Part shown: positions 42,293 through 50,024 of the stretch, piece by piece
Layout: every line of letters starts with the position of its first letter
How positions within the stretch are numbered: the stretch's first letter is position 1
Source: Chloroflexota bacterium
Lineage (GTDB): Bacteria > Chloroflexota > Anaerolineae > Aggregatilineales > Phototrophicaceae
Length of the DNA stretch: 64,000 bases
Assembly (NCBI GenBank): GCA_020161935.1
Contig: JAIUNI010000020.1
Coordinates: 1-64,000, forward strand
Reading direction: 5' to 3'
Program-made: the position numbers and the translations under genes
The notes under the pieces: model-generated
Databases searched by the model: none
What the model was told of the DNA's origin: nothing
The model's input: the letters and a program-made list of their open reading frames with translations, nothing else

Positions 42293-43477
42293 ATGGCTTT
42301 TCGAGTCTCCCCTCAATCGGTTGCGGATTGGCTGCGCTACTTCGAAAAAAGTGACGAGCCACTCAACCGCCTCATGTCGTATGAAAATGACCTTATCGCC
42401 CTTCTACAAACAGGGTTGAACCGCGAACACGAATTTCGGCAGACGTTTGAGCTGCTCAAGCATGTTTTCCCCTATTTCGCGTTAAGCCTGTCGCATACCG
42501 AACAATGGTCGCGGTTATTGATGGATGCCTTGCTGATGGCGCAGGACATCAAAGATAACGAACTTCAAGTTACGATTTTTCGGTGGTGGGGAGAAGCCTA
42601 TTTAAAAAGTGGGCAGCACCAACCCGCTAGCAATGCTTTCAGGATCGGTTTAGAGCGTGCGGAATCAGGGGAAATTAATGACATGCTGGTGGCGATGTAC
42701 ACTGGCATTTTTAAGCTGCAATGGTTTGACCTTGAACAAGATGTGACCCAACCGCTGCTTCAACAAGCTCTTGATGCGGCAGCACGTGTGAGAGATCGGG
42801 GTTTACGCGCGAACTTATACGATGCGTTGGCTTCGGCCTATACGCGGCTGTCAAAAACGCAGATTGCGCTCGGTTACGGGCAAACGGCCTTTGCATACTG
42901 GTATCGGGTAGGCAATCATTCCGGCTTGGGGCGCGCGGCCTATACATTAGCGTCCATCTACATCTATATGACCCAGCTTACAGAGGATAACCGCTTTCTG
43001 GATCATGCGATCATATATTTGGAAATCGCCCGTGCTGAACTGGCTCAAACCGACGATGTTTGGCAGTACCCGTTGCTCGCGTATCAACAGGCCGGTATCT
43101 ACTATCAGCTTGAGGATTATGAGGTGGCTGCGGATTGGTATGAGCAGTCGCTTAAGGAAGCTGTCAATACAAATGCACCGCATTACATTGTCATTGCCCA
43201 CCACGGATTAGGTTTAGCACAGGCAAAACTGAAATTGTTCACTGCTGGTCGGCGTAACCTGCTGACAGCGCTTAAAAGTTGGGAAACCCTTCATAATAGC
43301 TATGAAAAAGGGAGTGTCTTAGTAGGTTTGACTGATCTGGAACTTCACGCGGGTAACTTGGAAAAGTCGCGAGCCTATCTTTATACTGGCCTTGAAGTGG
43401 CAAGGTCTGTAATGGATAACGGGATGCGACAATTTTTGACCGACCAGGTTGATGACCTCGAAAGTAAACTTGGCTGA
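42293..43477 (+). CDS. TPR-repeat protein, cytoplasmic
   Basis: The 394-residue protein is entirely helical with tandem TPR-like units from about residue 80 onward: IFRWWGEAYLKSGQHQPASNAF, LYDALASAYTRLSKTQIALG, LLAYQQAGIYYQLEDYEVAAD, HHGLGLAQAKLKLFTAGRRN. There is no signal peptide, DNA-binding domain or enzyme motif. Such proteins scaffold complexes. The ATG at 42293 is preferred over a TTG two codons earlier. A strong hairpin at 43480-43511 follows the gene. Confidence 0.75.
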   Translation: MAFRVSPQSVADWLRYFEKSDEPLNRLMSYENDLIALLQTGLNREHEFRQTFELLKHVFPYFALSLSHTEQWSRLLMDALLMAQDIKDNELQVTIFRWWGEAYLKSGQHQPASNAFRIGLERAESGEINDMLVAMYTGIFKLQWFDLEQDVTQPLLQQALDAAARVRDRGLRANLYDALASAYTRLSKTQIALGYGQTAFAYWYRVGNHSGLGRAAYTLASIYIYMTQLTEDNRFLDHAIIYLEIARAELAQTDDVWQYPLLAYQQAGIYYQLEDYEVAADWYEQSLKEAVNTNAPHYIVIAHHGLGLAQAKLKLFTAGRRNLLTALKSWETLHNSYEKGSVLVGLTDLELHAGNLEKSRAYLYTGLEVARSVMDNGMRQFLTDQVDDLESKLG

Positions 43478-43479
43478 TA

Positions 43480-43511
43480 CACAGGCTCACTTATTTGGGT
43501 AAATGAGCCTG
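43480..43511 (+). terminator. Hairpin after the TPR gene
   Basis: A 13-base stem, ACAGGCTCACTTA with TAAATGAGCCTGT, 12 of 13 pairs, loop TTTGGG, just past the stop codon. No strong T-tract follows. Confidence 0.55.
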
Positions 43512-43805
43512 TATGGTGCTGCCTGCCGCTTAGACGCTAGGCGGTGGGGGCAGCGGTGGGTAAGGACCGGGCTTCTTCATGAGACGGCTCTCCAGTAAGC
43601 TCGCGAACGATGCTTACAGCGTCTCATGTTCACCCGTGATGAGTCTGTGTTCAGCGGACAGCTTGAGGACAGCCAACGGACAATTCTTTATTACCAATCA
43701 TTACAAAACAGGGTGCTGGTATATTGGGCGGTGGGCAAACGACTTGGAAAGCCAGTCGTTTAGACCTATAGTTATTGCCAAGCGCATTCAGCAATCGGTC
43801 AGGCG
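43512..43805. other. Gene-free stretch before the CARDB-like gene
   Basis: No convincing gene. On the minus strand three short overlapping frames near 43520-43700 read in plausible-looking peptides (for example KPGPYPPLPPPPSV) but none has a full start, ribosome-binding site and length together. It may hold the promoter of the next gene. Confidence 0.35.
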
Positions 43806-45209
43806 GTGCATAACGTGTTCATAAAAGCCTTGAGTCGCACTCTCATCGGTATCTTGCTCATATCCGTTTTCAGGACTTGGGTTTCGCCTGCTGTTGCACA
43901 GAACACGCCGCCTGACTATTCCATTCAACTCATCCAGAACAGTTTTAGCCCCGACTTTAGCGAGACGATTGTCAAATTTGACGTGCTGAATTCGGGCGGC
44001 GCTGCGACTGACCCCGCGACCGCGACCTTGAACCTGATTAGCACGGGTGAACAGATCGCTACGGCGACGGTGCCACCGTTGGCAGCTAACGGGCGCTATA
44101 CGGTGGAATTGGATTTCCCGAATGATCGCTTCGGGCCGAACGCGGTGGAGTCGTTCCGCGCGGCGGTTGGCGTGGATGAGGTCGAGGAAAGTGGCACGCC
44201 GTCGATACAGGACAACTTTGCTCGTATTGTCATTACCTTTCCGGCGAACCTACCTCAGCCGGAAGTGACACCCGCTGTCGAGCCGACGACTGAAGCCGGT
44301 GGTTCAACGGTGAGTGGTGACGAGAACCTGCTTAACCCGATTCTGTCACAGCTCAATATCGACCCCTCCAAGCCGGAACAACTGGCGCTGTTGACCGGGG
44401 TAGTTATCGCGCTGCTGGTGGTGCTTCTACTGCTTTACACCATCTTGCGTCTGTTGTTTACCCGTAAACCGGATTATGGGAATTGGCAGCCGTCCTATGC
44501 CAACATGCCGATGGCTGACCCCAACAGTTTGCAGGGGCGGCACCAGCAATGGCAGGCGGTTGCCCAGAACAGCGTGTTGCCGCTGGATGGCGCTGAGGGT
44601 GCGCTGCACGTCCGCAAATTGGTGGCAGGGGTGAATGACCAGTATTTATCCGGTTGGCATGTCGAGGCGTTCCAAATCTCGCAGTATGACAAGTATGGGC
44701 GCATCAACCGGACGCAGGTGGTTTCGCCCCCGAAGTTGATTAAGCGGCTGGAGTGGGTGGTGCAGCGGTTGGAAAAGCTCACACCGGAGCAGCGAACGCG
44801 CCAACTACGGCCTGTTGCCAAAGGCTTGAGCCAGCAGGTTCGTAAGAAGGTGAACGACCGCACGGCTGCGCTGCCGCTGGCGATGGATATTCGGCTGCGG
44901 GCGCGGCACGGCGAGGTGCATATCTGGTTCGAGTTATTCCGCCGCCAGTACGGGCAGTGGGTACGCATCGACCGCTGGGAACCGGAGATGATGGTCAGCG
45001 GCAAGATGATCTACGAGAACTTCACCTATACCCTCTACGGGCAGCGAGCAGGGGAAACCCTGAAGCAGTTCCAGAAGCGGCTGGAAGAAGATCTTGTTAT
45101 CCTGTTGAGCGATTTCTTAAACCCCACGTCGCCAGCTTTACCGCCGCGACCGGATGCGCCGACCGACCCCCATATGATGCCGGTGACGCTGCCCCCACAA
45201 AACGGATGA
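43806..45209 (+). CDS. Membrane protein with CARDB-like extracytoplasmic domain
   Basis: The 467-residue protein has a signal peptide (ALSRTLIGILLISVFRTWV), a CARDB-like Ig fold (about 40-125: IVKFDVLNSGGAATDPATATL ... VPPLAANGRYTVELDFP), a linker, a membrane helix (about 200-220, VVIALLVVLLLLYTILRLLF) and a cytoplasmic region of about 245 residues with no recognised domain (RLEWVVQRLEKLTPEQRTRQL; HGEVHIWFELFRRQYGQW). The GTG at 43806 starts the longest frame; another GTG three codons on is possible. It converges with the gene at 45213. Function unknown. Confidence 0.65.
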   Translation: MHNVFIKALSRTLIGILLISVFRTWVSPAVAQNTPPDYSIQLIQNSFSPDFSETIVKFDVLNSGGAATDPATATLNLISTGEQIATATVPPLAANGRYTVELDFPNDRFGPNAVESFRAAVGVDEVEESGTPSIQDNFARIVITFPANLPQPEVTPAVEPTTEAGGSTVSGDENLLNPILSQLNIDPSKPEQLALLTGVVIALLVVLLLLYTILRLLFTRKPDYGNWQPSYANMPMADPNSLQGRHQQWQAVAQNSVLPLDGAEGALHVRKLVAGVNDQYLSGWHVEAFQISQYDKYGRINRTQVVSPPKLIKRLEWVVQRLEKLTPEQRTRQLRPVAKGLSQQVRKKVNDRTAALPLAMDIRLRARHGEVHIWFELFRRQYGQWVRIDRWEPEMMVSGKMIYENFTYTLYGQRAGETLKQFQKRLEEDLVILLSDFLNPTSPALPPRPDAPTDPHMMPVTLPPQNG

Positions 45210-45212
45210 TAT

Positions 45213-45647
45213 TTAGGAAGCATCATCGTCGAGGTTGCCGCTGACGGCATATATCAACACACCAATGGCTGCCAGAATGAAGCTGCCAATGATGCCGACC
45301 GCTTGTAGGAAGCCGAAAAGTGGTTCAGTGTTGGTGCTGCTGATATGCGAGCCAAACCCGACGACATCTGCCGTGCCGGACATAGCAGCAAAGAGTAAAC
45401 CGGTTAGTGCTAACCGGATACCGATCTGTTGGGCGAGGTTAGCCGGTTTGCCGAAGTAAAACGTGAACTTGGCGTAAACCAACGCGCCGCCGATCAGCAG
45501 CGTGAAGCCGACCAGTACCGTGAAGATTTGCACGATACCGATGCCCCGCGCGGGGTTGAGGCCGGTAACACCGGGGAACAACCCCATGAAGGTGAGGACT
45601 GTTCCCAATGCACCGAGGGCGATACCAAATTGGGCAATACGCGGCAT
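45213..45647 (-). CDS. Small four-helix membrane protein
   Basis: The 144-residue protein has four predicted membrane helices (about residues 7-25, 38-58, 75-95 and 112-134) and short loops; the C-terminus is acidic (SGNLDDDAS). No family was recognised. It starts eight bases after the stop of the M19 dipeptidase gene on the same strand, so the two are probably co-transcribed, with AGG upstream of the ATG. Confidence 0.68.
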   Translation of the reverse strand: MPRIAQFGIALGALGTVLTFMGLFPGVTGLNPARGIGIVQIFTVLVGFTLLIGGALVYAKFTFYFGKPANLAQQIGIRLALTGLLFAAMSGTADVVGFGSHISSTNTEPLFGFLQAVGIIGSFILAAIGVLIYAVSGNLDDDAS

Positions 45648-45655
45648 AATATGAC

Positions 45656-46735
45656 CTAGCTGGCAGGCAGGACTTGCCGGATTTTGCGGAGCATATTGCC
45701 GCCCATGATGGCTTCAACATCCGCTGGTGAGTAGCCGCGTGCCTTCAGCGCATCCCCAATCTTCATTAAATCGGTTATGGTGTCGAGGTCTTCGGGAATA
45801 CTTTCTTGCCCGAAGCCGCCGTCAAAGTCGGTGCCGATGCCCACATGCGCGGCGCTGCCGGTAAGCTGGCAGACGTAATCCATCGCGTCGATGACCCGTG
45901 AAAGCGGTATCTTCGACTTGGGATCACCACTTGCCCAGTCATCACTCAGGAAGCGGTTGTAGAGGACGATACCCATGACACCATCGCGTTCTGCCAGTTG
46001 GCGGATCATGATGTCGGTCAGGTGACGGTCGCTGTTTTTGAAGGTGCGCGGGTTGCTGTGGCTGGCGATAATCTGACCTTCGTAATGGTCAAGGGCTTGC
46101 AAACAGGCTTCTTCGGCGAGGTGAGAAAGATCGAGCAGCGCGTTGAAATCCGCCATGACGTTGAGGAGTTCGTAGCCGAGTTTGGTCAGCGGGCCGGGGT
46201 TGCCCGTACCGCCCGCATAGCGTGTGCCTGCCCACGCTGGCCCGACGATGCGGAGGCCGCGCTCGTACCACTCCTCGAACTGGCGGGGTTCCAAAATTGG
46301 GTCGGCGTTCTCCATGAGGAGTACCAAACCCTGCTTATGGTCGGCGGTCGTTTTGCCATCGGCCCATGTTTCCAGCACCGCGTCCAGATCGGCGGTGGTT
46401 TTGACGAGCCGGATTTTGTCGCTCTCGTCGGCGATCCGGTTATAGTAGTCTAATTGATCGGAAGCCAACTTGTAGGCTTGCTGCGGCGTTTTATAGGTAA
46501 AGCTCGACCATGCTTGGTTTTCTTTGCCGTCGTCCGGCGCGACGAACAGCGTTGAAAAGACGACCGCGACCCGCCCTAAGAGCGAGTCCGGCAAGCCAAT
46601 GGTGGCCGTGCCACGGCGAGCGATGAGCGCGGGATCGGTTTCATGCTTGCGGGTTTCGAGAGCGCTGCGGCGATAATCGCGCCCATAGCACAGCGCGTTG
46701 TAGGCAATATCTTCGTGGGCATCAACGATAATCAT
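45656..46735 (-). CDS. Membrane dipeptidase, peptidase family M19
   Basis: The 359-residue protein has the M19 zinc-site pattern: VDAHEDIAYN (HxD), the bridging Glu in VLLMENADPI (about 142), His in IIASHSNPRTF and the YNRFLSDDW and GIGTDFDGGFG motifs near the C-terminus. M19 enzymes cleave dipeptides, including some with D-residues at P1'. There is no signal peptide despite the family name, so it is probably cytoplasmic, as in most bacterial members. AGGA lies upstream of the ATG. Confidence 0.92.
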   Translation of the reverse strand: MIIVDAHEDIAYNALCYGRDYRRSALETRKHETDPALIARRGTATIGLPDSLLGRVAVVFSTLFVAPDDGKENQAWSSFTYKTPQQAYKLASDQLDYYNRIADESDKIRLVKTTADLDAVLETWADGKTTADHKQGLVLLMENADPILEPRQFEEWYERGLRIVGPAWAGTRYAGGTGNPGPLTKLGYELLNVMADFNALLDLSHLAEEACLQALDHYEGQIIASHSNPRTFKNSDRHLTDIMIRQLAERDGVMGIVLYNRFLSDDWASGDPKSKIPLSRVIDAMDYVCQLTGSAAHVGIGTDFDGGFGQESIPEDLDTITDLMKIGDALKARGYSPADVEAIMGGNMLRKIRQVLPAS

Positions 46736-46889
46736 GGTGATAAGTCCTAATGAGTGTACCCAGAATAAGTTTATCTAAGCCCTATTGTAAGCAAACAACG
46801 GTAAAAATCCAAAAGTGGAAAATTGGCGTAATGGATTGTTAATGATCGACGACTAGAATGTAAGCAGTCTAATTTCGAGTGGGGATACC

Positions 46890-48533
46890 ATGAATTCAAG
46901 TCATAAGCCAACAGTTTGGACGGGTGTACTCGTTGGAGCCGGTTTAACTGCCGCGCTGATCGCCGTGTTTTATCTGGCGCAGCAGCTTGCAGGGACGGTT
47001 TTCGTTCCGTTCGATATGTTCGACTGGGTAGGGCGGGTTGCACCCGGCGACCTAATTACCTTCGGCATTGACCAGATTGTTGCGGTCATTACAACCTTTC
47101 AGTTAGGTGAACTTTCGAGCGCGGCTAAAACAGCGGAACTGACGCTCGCGATCCTCGGGATGTTTGCTACCGGTGCGGTCGTCGCCGGTATTTTATATGC
47201 TGTTTTACTGAATTTGAAACCTGAACAGTATCAACCTGCGGGTTTAATCACTGGACTGATTGTAGGTATTCCGGTGATGCTGATTAGCGCGAGTGTGGAT
47301 AAGAACTCGACCCAATCGCCGTTCGTCAACTCGGTGTGGATTATGCTGGGTTTCTTAGTTTGGGGGTACTTGCTGAGTTGGTCGTATGCCCGTATGGTCG
47401 GCGTTGACCTGAATAAGCCGGAGCAGGGTGTATCGGTGCAGCCGATTGACCGCCGTCAATTCCTCGTGCGGTTGGGTGGGGCGACGGCTGCTATCACGGT
47501 TGTCGGGGCAGGGTTGGGTGCTGCGCTGCGGCGACCCGAAGAACCTGCTCAGGTGGCTTTGAATAGTGGTTCGTCATCCGCGCCGCAGCCGTGGTCTGCC
47601 TCGAATAAGCTGCCGAACGCCGATGACCCGTTGGTTCCTGCACCGGGGACGCGACCGGAATTAACCCCTGTGGATCAACACTACCGGATCGACATCAACA
47701 CGATTCCCCCCCGTATTACCGAGGAAGAATGGCTGCTGTCGATTAGCGGTTTGGTCGAAGCGCCCATGAACATGACATTGGCTGAACTGAAGGCGAAGTA
47801 CGATCCGGTCGATGAGTTCGTGACACTGGCGTGTATCTCTAACCCCATTGGTGGCGACTTGACCAGTACGACGCGCTGGACAGGTATCCGGCTGAAGGAT
47901 TTGGTAGCCGATATGAAGGTCAGCCCGAACGCGACCTACCTCAAGATTACCTCGGTCGATAACTTTGATGAGTTCGTGGCGCTGGACTTGATTAATAATG
48001 ACGAGCGCGTCATTTTGGCCTACGAGTGGGATGGGCTGCCGCTAACGGTTGACCACGGCTTTCCGCTGCGAATCTACATTCCTGACCACTACGGTATGAA
48101 GCAGCCCAAATGGATTACCACGATTGAAGTGGTTGAAGGCTGGCAAGAAGGCTGGTGGGTGCGTCGCGGCTGGGATAAAGATGCGATCATGCGGGCGACC
48201 TCGGTGGTCGATACGGTTGCAGCGGATGCGGTTGTGACAACCGAAGGTGGCGACAAACTTATTCCGATTGGTGGGATTGCCCACGCGGGTGATCGCGGCA
48301 TTTTAAAGGTTGAAGTGCGGGTAGACGAGGGCGAATGGGTAGAAGCCCAACTGCGTTCGCCAATTTCAGAAACGACATGGGTGATCTGGCGTTACGATTG
48401 GCTGTTTACAGCGGGTTCGCACATTTTTACGGTGCGCTGCTACGAGGGTGACGGCACACCGCAAATTGAACAATATGCCGACACACGACCCAGCGGCGCG
48501 ACGGGTTACTACCAAATGCGAGAGTCTGTATAA
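46890..48533 (+). CDS. Membrane-anchored molybdopterin oxidoreductase (sulfite oxidase-like)
   Basis: The 547-residue protein has about four N-terminal membrane helices (residues 10-175), an internal twin-Arg phrase DRRQFLVRLGG plus hydrophobic segment (about 186-210), and a sulfite oxidase-type Moco domain (about 260-440) with the Cys ligand in VTLACISNPIGGDL, TTRWTGIRLKDL and LTVDHGFPLRIYIPDHYG. The last 110 residues form the Mo-co dimerisation Ig fold (GGIAHAGDRGILKVEVRVDEG, WVIWRYDW). The catalytic domain should lie outside the membrane. The electron acceptor and substrate are unknown; no cytochrome or MsrQ gene is adjacent. Confidence 0.88.
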   Translation: MNSSHKPTVWTGVLVGAGLTAALIAVFYLAQQLAGTVFVPFDMFDWVGRVAPGDLITFGIDQIVAVITTFQLGELSSAAKTAELTLAILGMFATGAVVAGILYAVLLNLKPEQYQPAGLITGLIVGIPVMLISASVDKNSTQSPFVNSVWIMLGFLVWGYLLSWSYARMVGVDLNKPEQGVSVQPIDRRQFLVRLGGATAAITVVGAGLGAALRRPEEPAQVALNSGSSSAPQPWSASNKLPNADDPLVPAPGTRPELTPVDQHYRIDINTIPPRITEEEWLLSISGLVEAPMNMTLAELKAKYDPVDEFVTLACISNPIGGDLTSTTRWTGIRLKDLVADMKVSPNATYLKITSVDNFDEFVALDLINNDERVILAYEWDGLPLTVDHGFPLRIYIPDHYGMKQPKWITTIEVVEGWQEGWWVRRGWDKDAIMRATSVVDTVAADAVVTTEGGDKLIPIGGIAHAGDRGILKVEVRVDEGEWVEAQLRSPISETTWVIWRYDWLFTAGSHIFTVRCYEGDGTPQIEQYADTRPSGATGYYQMRESV

Positions 48534-48540
48534 ATTGATG

Positions 48541-48577
48541 CTACAGGAGGTTTGGAGTCGATCTAAACCTCCTGTAG
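48541..48577 (+). terminator. Hairpin terminator after the Moco oxidoreductase gene
   Basis: Perfect 13-bp stem CTACAGGAGGTTT/AAACCTCCTGTAG with an 11-base loop, seven bases after the stop; the downstream T content is modest. Confidence 0.65.
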
Positions 48578-48735
48578 GTCAAAATTCTTTCAGACAGGAC
48601 TCATTTCCTATTCCTCAATAGTATCAGTTAGCCTTCATTTTCCAACCGCCTGTCCCATCCCCTACAGATATAACTCGAATATGATGATGTCATGGTTTCC
48701 TGCTGAGGATATTCTGAGTGATTGAGAGGGCTACT

Positions 48736-48957
48736 ATGATGTCCAATGCACGATTTTCCCCCAACTACCAAGAGATTGTTCGCCTGCCGAACGTTGAATT
48801 GGTTCAGCGGGCAAAGTTGGCTTTGGACGAGTACATTAAAGCCATTCGGATAGGTAAGAACGTCACTGAAAAAGCGAAGATTTACCAAGCCTATGAGGAC
48901 GAACGCCTAAAAAGGCTTTCTCAAATTAAGCGGCAGCGTGGACAGCACCTCAGCTAA
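48736..48957 (+). CDS. Small uncharacterised helical protein
   Basis: A 73-residue basic protein, mostly alpha-helical (ELVQRAKLALDEYIKAIRIG; EKAKIYQAYEDERLKRLSQI), with no membrane segment. GAGAGG lies six bases before the ATG at 48736; an adjacent ATG at 48739 is possible. It precedes the Flp pilin gene by 150 bases, but the pilin has its own promoter. No family was recognised. Confidence 0.55.
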   Translation: MMSNARFSPNYQEIVRLPNVELVQRAKLALDEYIKAIRIGKNVTEKAKIYQAYEDERLKRLSQIKRQRGQHLS

Positions 48958-48998
48958 CGTTGTCAATATATGGGTAAGAATAGTTGAGATTTTGTAAA

Positions 48999-49042
48999 TT
49001 AATTCTCACCATATTGACTTAGAATTAATTTATTCGTATGAT
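48999..49042 (+). promoter_or_regulatory. Flp pilin promoter with inverted-repeat operator
   Basis: TTGACT (49014-49019) and TATGAT (49037-49042) are 17 bases apart, a near-consensus promoter. A perfect inverted repeat TTAATTCT (48999-49006) / AGAATTAA (49021-49028) flanks the -35 box and is a candidate operator. Confidence 0.65.
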
Positions 49043-49107
49043 GATAACAGTGGTCATTATCTACCACACATTATCAAGATCGTTCAATCAATTCAGGAGT
49101 TCTTATT

Positions 49108-49254
49108 ATGTTGTACATGCCCCGTGAAGAAGGCCAAGGTCTCGTAGAATACGCTTTGATCCTCGTTCTGGTCGCCGTCGTCGTCATCGTCATTCTGGCG
49201 CTGCTTGGCCCGGCTATCGGTAACATCTTCTCGAACCTGGTTCGTAACCTGTAA
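49108..49254 (+). CDS. flp: Flp/Fap-type pilin
   Basis: This 48-residue gene is shorter than most scans report. It encodes MLYMPREEGQGLVEYALIL and so on: a short leader, the processing site after Gly with Glu at +5-type position (GQGLVEYALI, the Flp hallmark), and a single hydrophobic helix with GPAIGNIFSNL at the end. Flp pilins are cleaved by a TadV-type prepilin peptidase and assembled by Tad machinery into adhesive pili. CAGGAG lies nine bases before the ATG, a strong promoter lies upstream and a terminator downstream, so it is a single-gene unit. No tad genes are in the window. Confidence 0.92.
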   Translation: MLYMPREEGQGLVEYALILVLVAVVVIVILALLGPAIGNIFSNLVRNL

Positions 49255-49273
49255 TTCTCAGTTTTCATCCATG

Positions 49274-49300
49274 AAAAAGACGGCGATAAGCCGTCTTTTT
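49274..49300 (+). terminator. Rho-independent terminator after the Flp pilin gene
   Basis: Perfect 11-bp stem AAAAAGACGGC/GCCGTCTTTTT with loop GATAA, 20 bases after the stop codon. Confidence 0.9.
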
Positions 49301-49330
49301 GTTTCCTACTACATGCGCCTGTTTAGTGGT

Positions 49331-50002
49331 TCAGTATGAAAAACCGCTGCGGGTCGGGCGCGGGGCAACGAGCGCGGTTGCGGTTTGGATGAGGACGGGA
49401 CGCTGCGCTGTGGTTACGGCCTGAACGGTGGCGGGGAAGTTTTCGGCTTCTTCCGTCGAGCGGGGTAGATTTTGCTGCACGATGCTGGCTACAGTCGCGG
49501 CGTATTCGGTTTCCACCGTGTTGTATTCTTCAACCGGCGCTTGAATGCGGAAGACCCCCACAACCACCAGCCCTACGACAAACCACACCAGCACCAATAT
49601 CGTGAGCCAAATGCCAATGCCGCGATTTTTTGCACGGGTCTTGGGCGTGAGCACCTTGAGCGGCGAACCGGCTTCCGGCGAGGCGAGAAAGAGGAGATGT
49701 TCAGCTAATGCTGGCAGCGGGTAACTGCTGCTGAAATCGAACACGCGCAGGTGATTCATGATTTTGGGGATGGGTGCTGGCTGGGCGGTGAGCAGAACGA
49801 CGTGTTGATTATTATCAAACGCCTGTATAACCACGTTCTGTACAGTCGCGTCATCGTTGGCAGCGGGTGAGGTGACGGCCAGCAAGATCATGCCTTTTTC
49901 GGCGGTTAGGCTTTCTTTGAAGGCAAACCCTTGCGCCTTCAAGTCCTGCATCACGCGCTGGGCAAGCGCGGCATCTTGTGGGTTATAGACGAGTGTAAGC
50001 AT
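49331..50002 (-). CDS. Membrane protein with degenerate TIR-like N-terminal domain
   Basis: The 223-residue protein begins with a Rossmann-like domain of about 110 residues resembling a worn TIR fold: MLTLVYNPQDAALAQRVMQDL, AEKGMILLAVTSPAAND, QAFDNNQHVVLLTAQPAPI. The catalytic Glu region of TIR enzymes is not recognisable, so it is probably non-enzymatic. A membrane helix follows (about 132-155) and then a short extracytoplasmic Thr/Ala-rich tail. AAGGA lies eight bases before the ATG at 50002, which decides against an ATG three codons earlier. It follows the CopC-CopD gene by 22 bases. Confidence 0.6.
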   Translation of the reverse strand: MLTLVYNPQDAALAQRVMQDLKAQGFAFKESLTAEKGMILLAVTSPAANDDATVQNVVIQAFDNNQHVVLLTAQPAPIPKIMNHLRVFDFSSSYPLPALAEHLLFLASPEAGSPLKVLTPKTRAKNRGIGIWLTILVLVWFVVGLVVVGVFRIQAPVEEYNTVETEYAATVASIVQQNLPRSTEEAENFPATVQAVTTAQRPVLIQTATALVAPRPTRSGFSY

Positions 50003-50024
50003 AGCGAGCATCCTTTAGTACAAG

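Noticed and set aside
43520..43700. Possible frameshifted gene remnant on the minus strand
   Set aside because: Three overlapping short frames give plausible peptides, but no frame order, start signal or family match supports a former gene.
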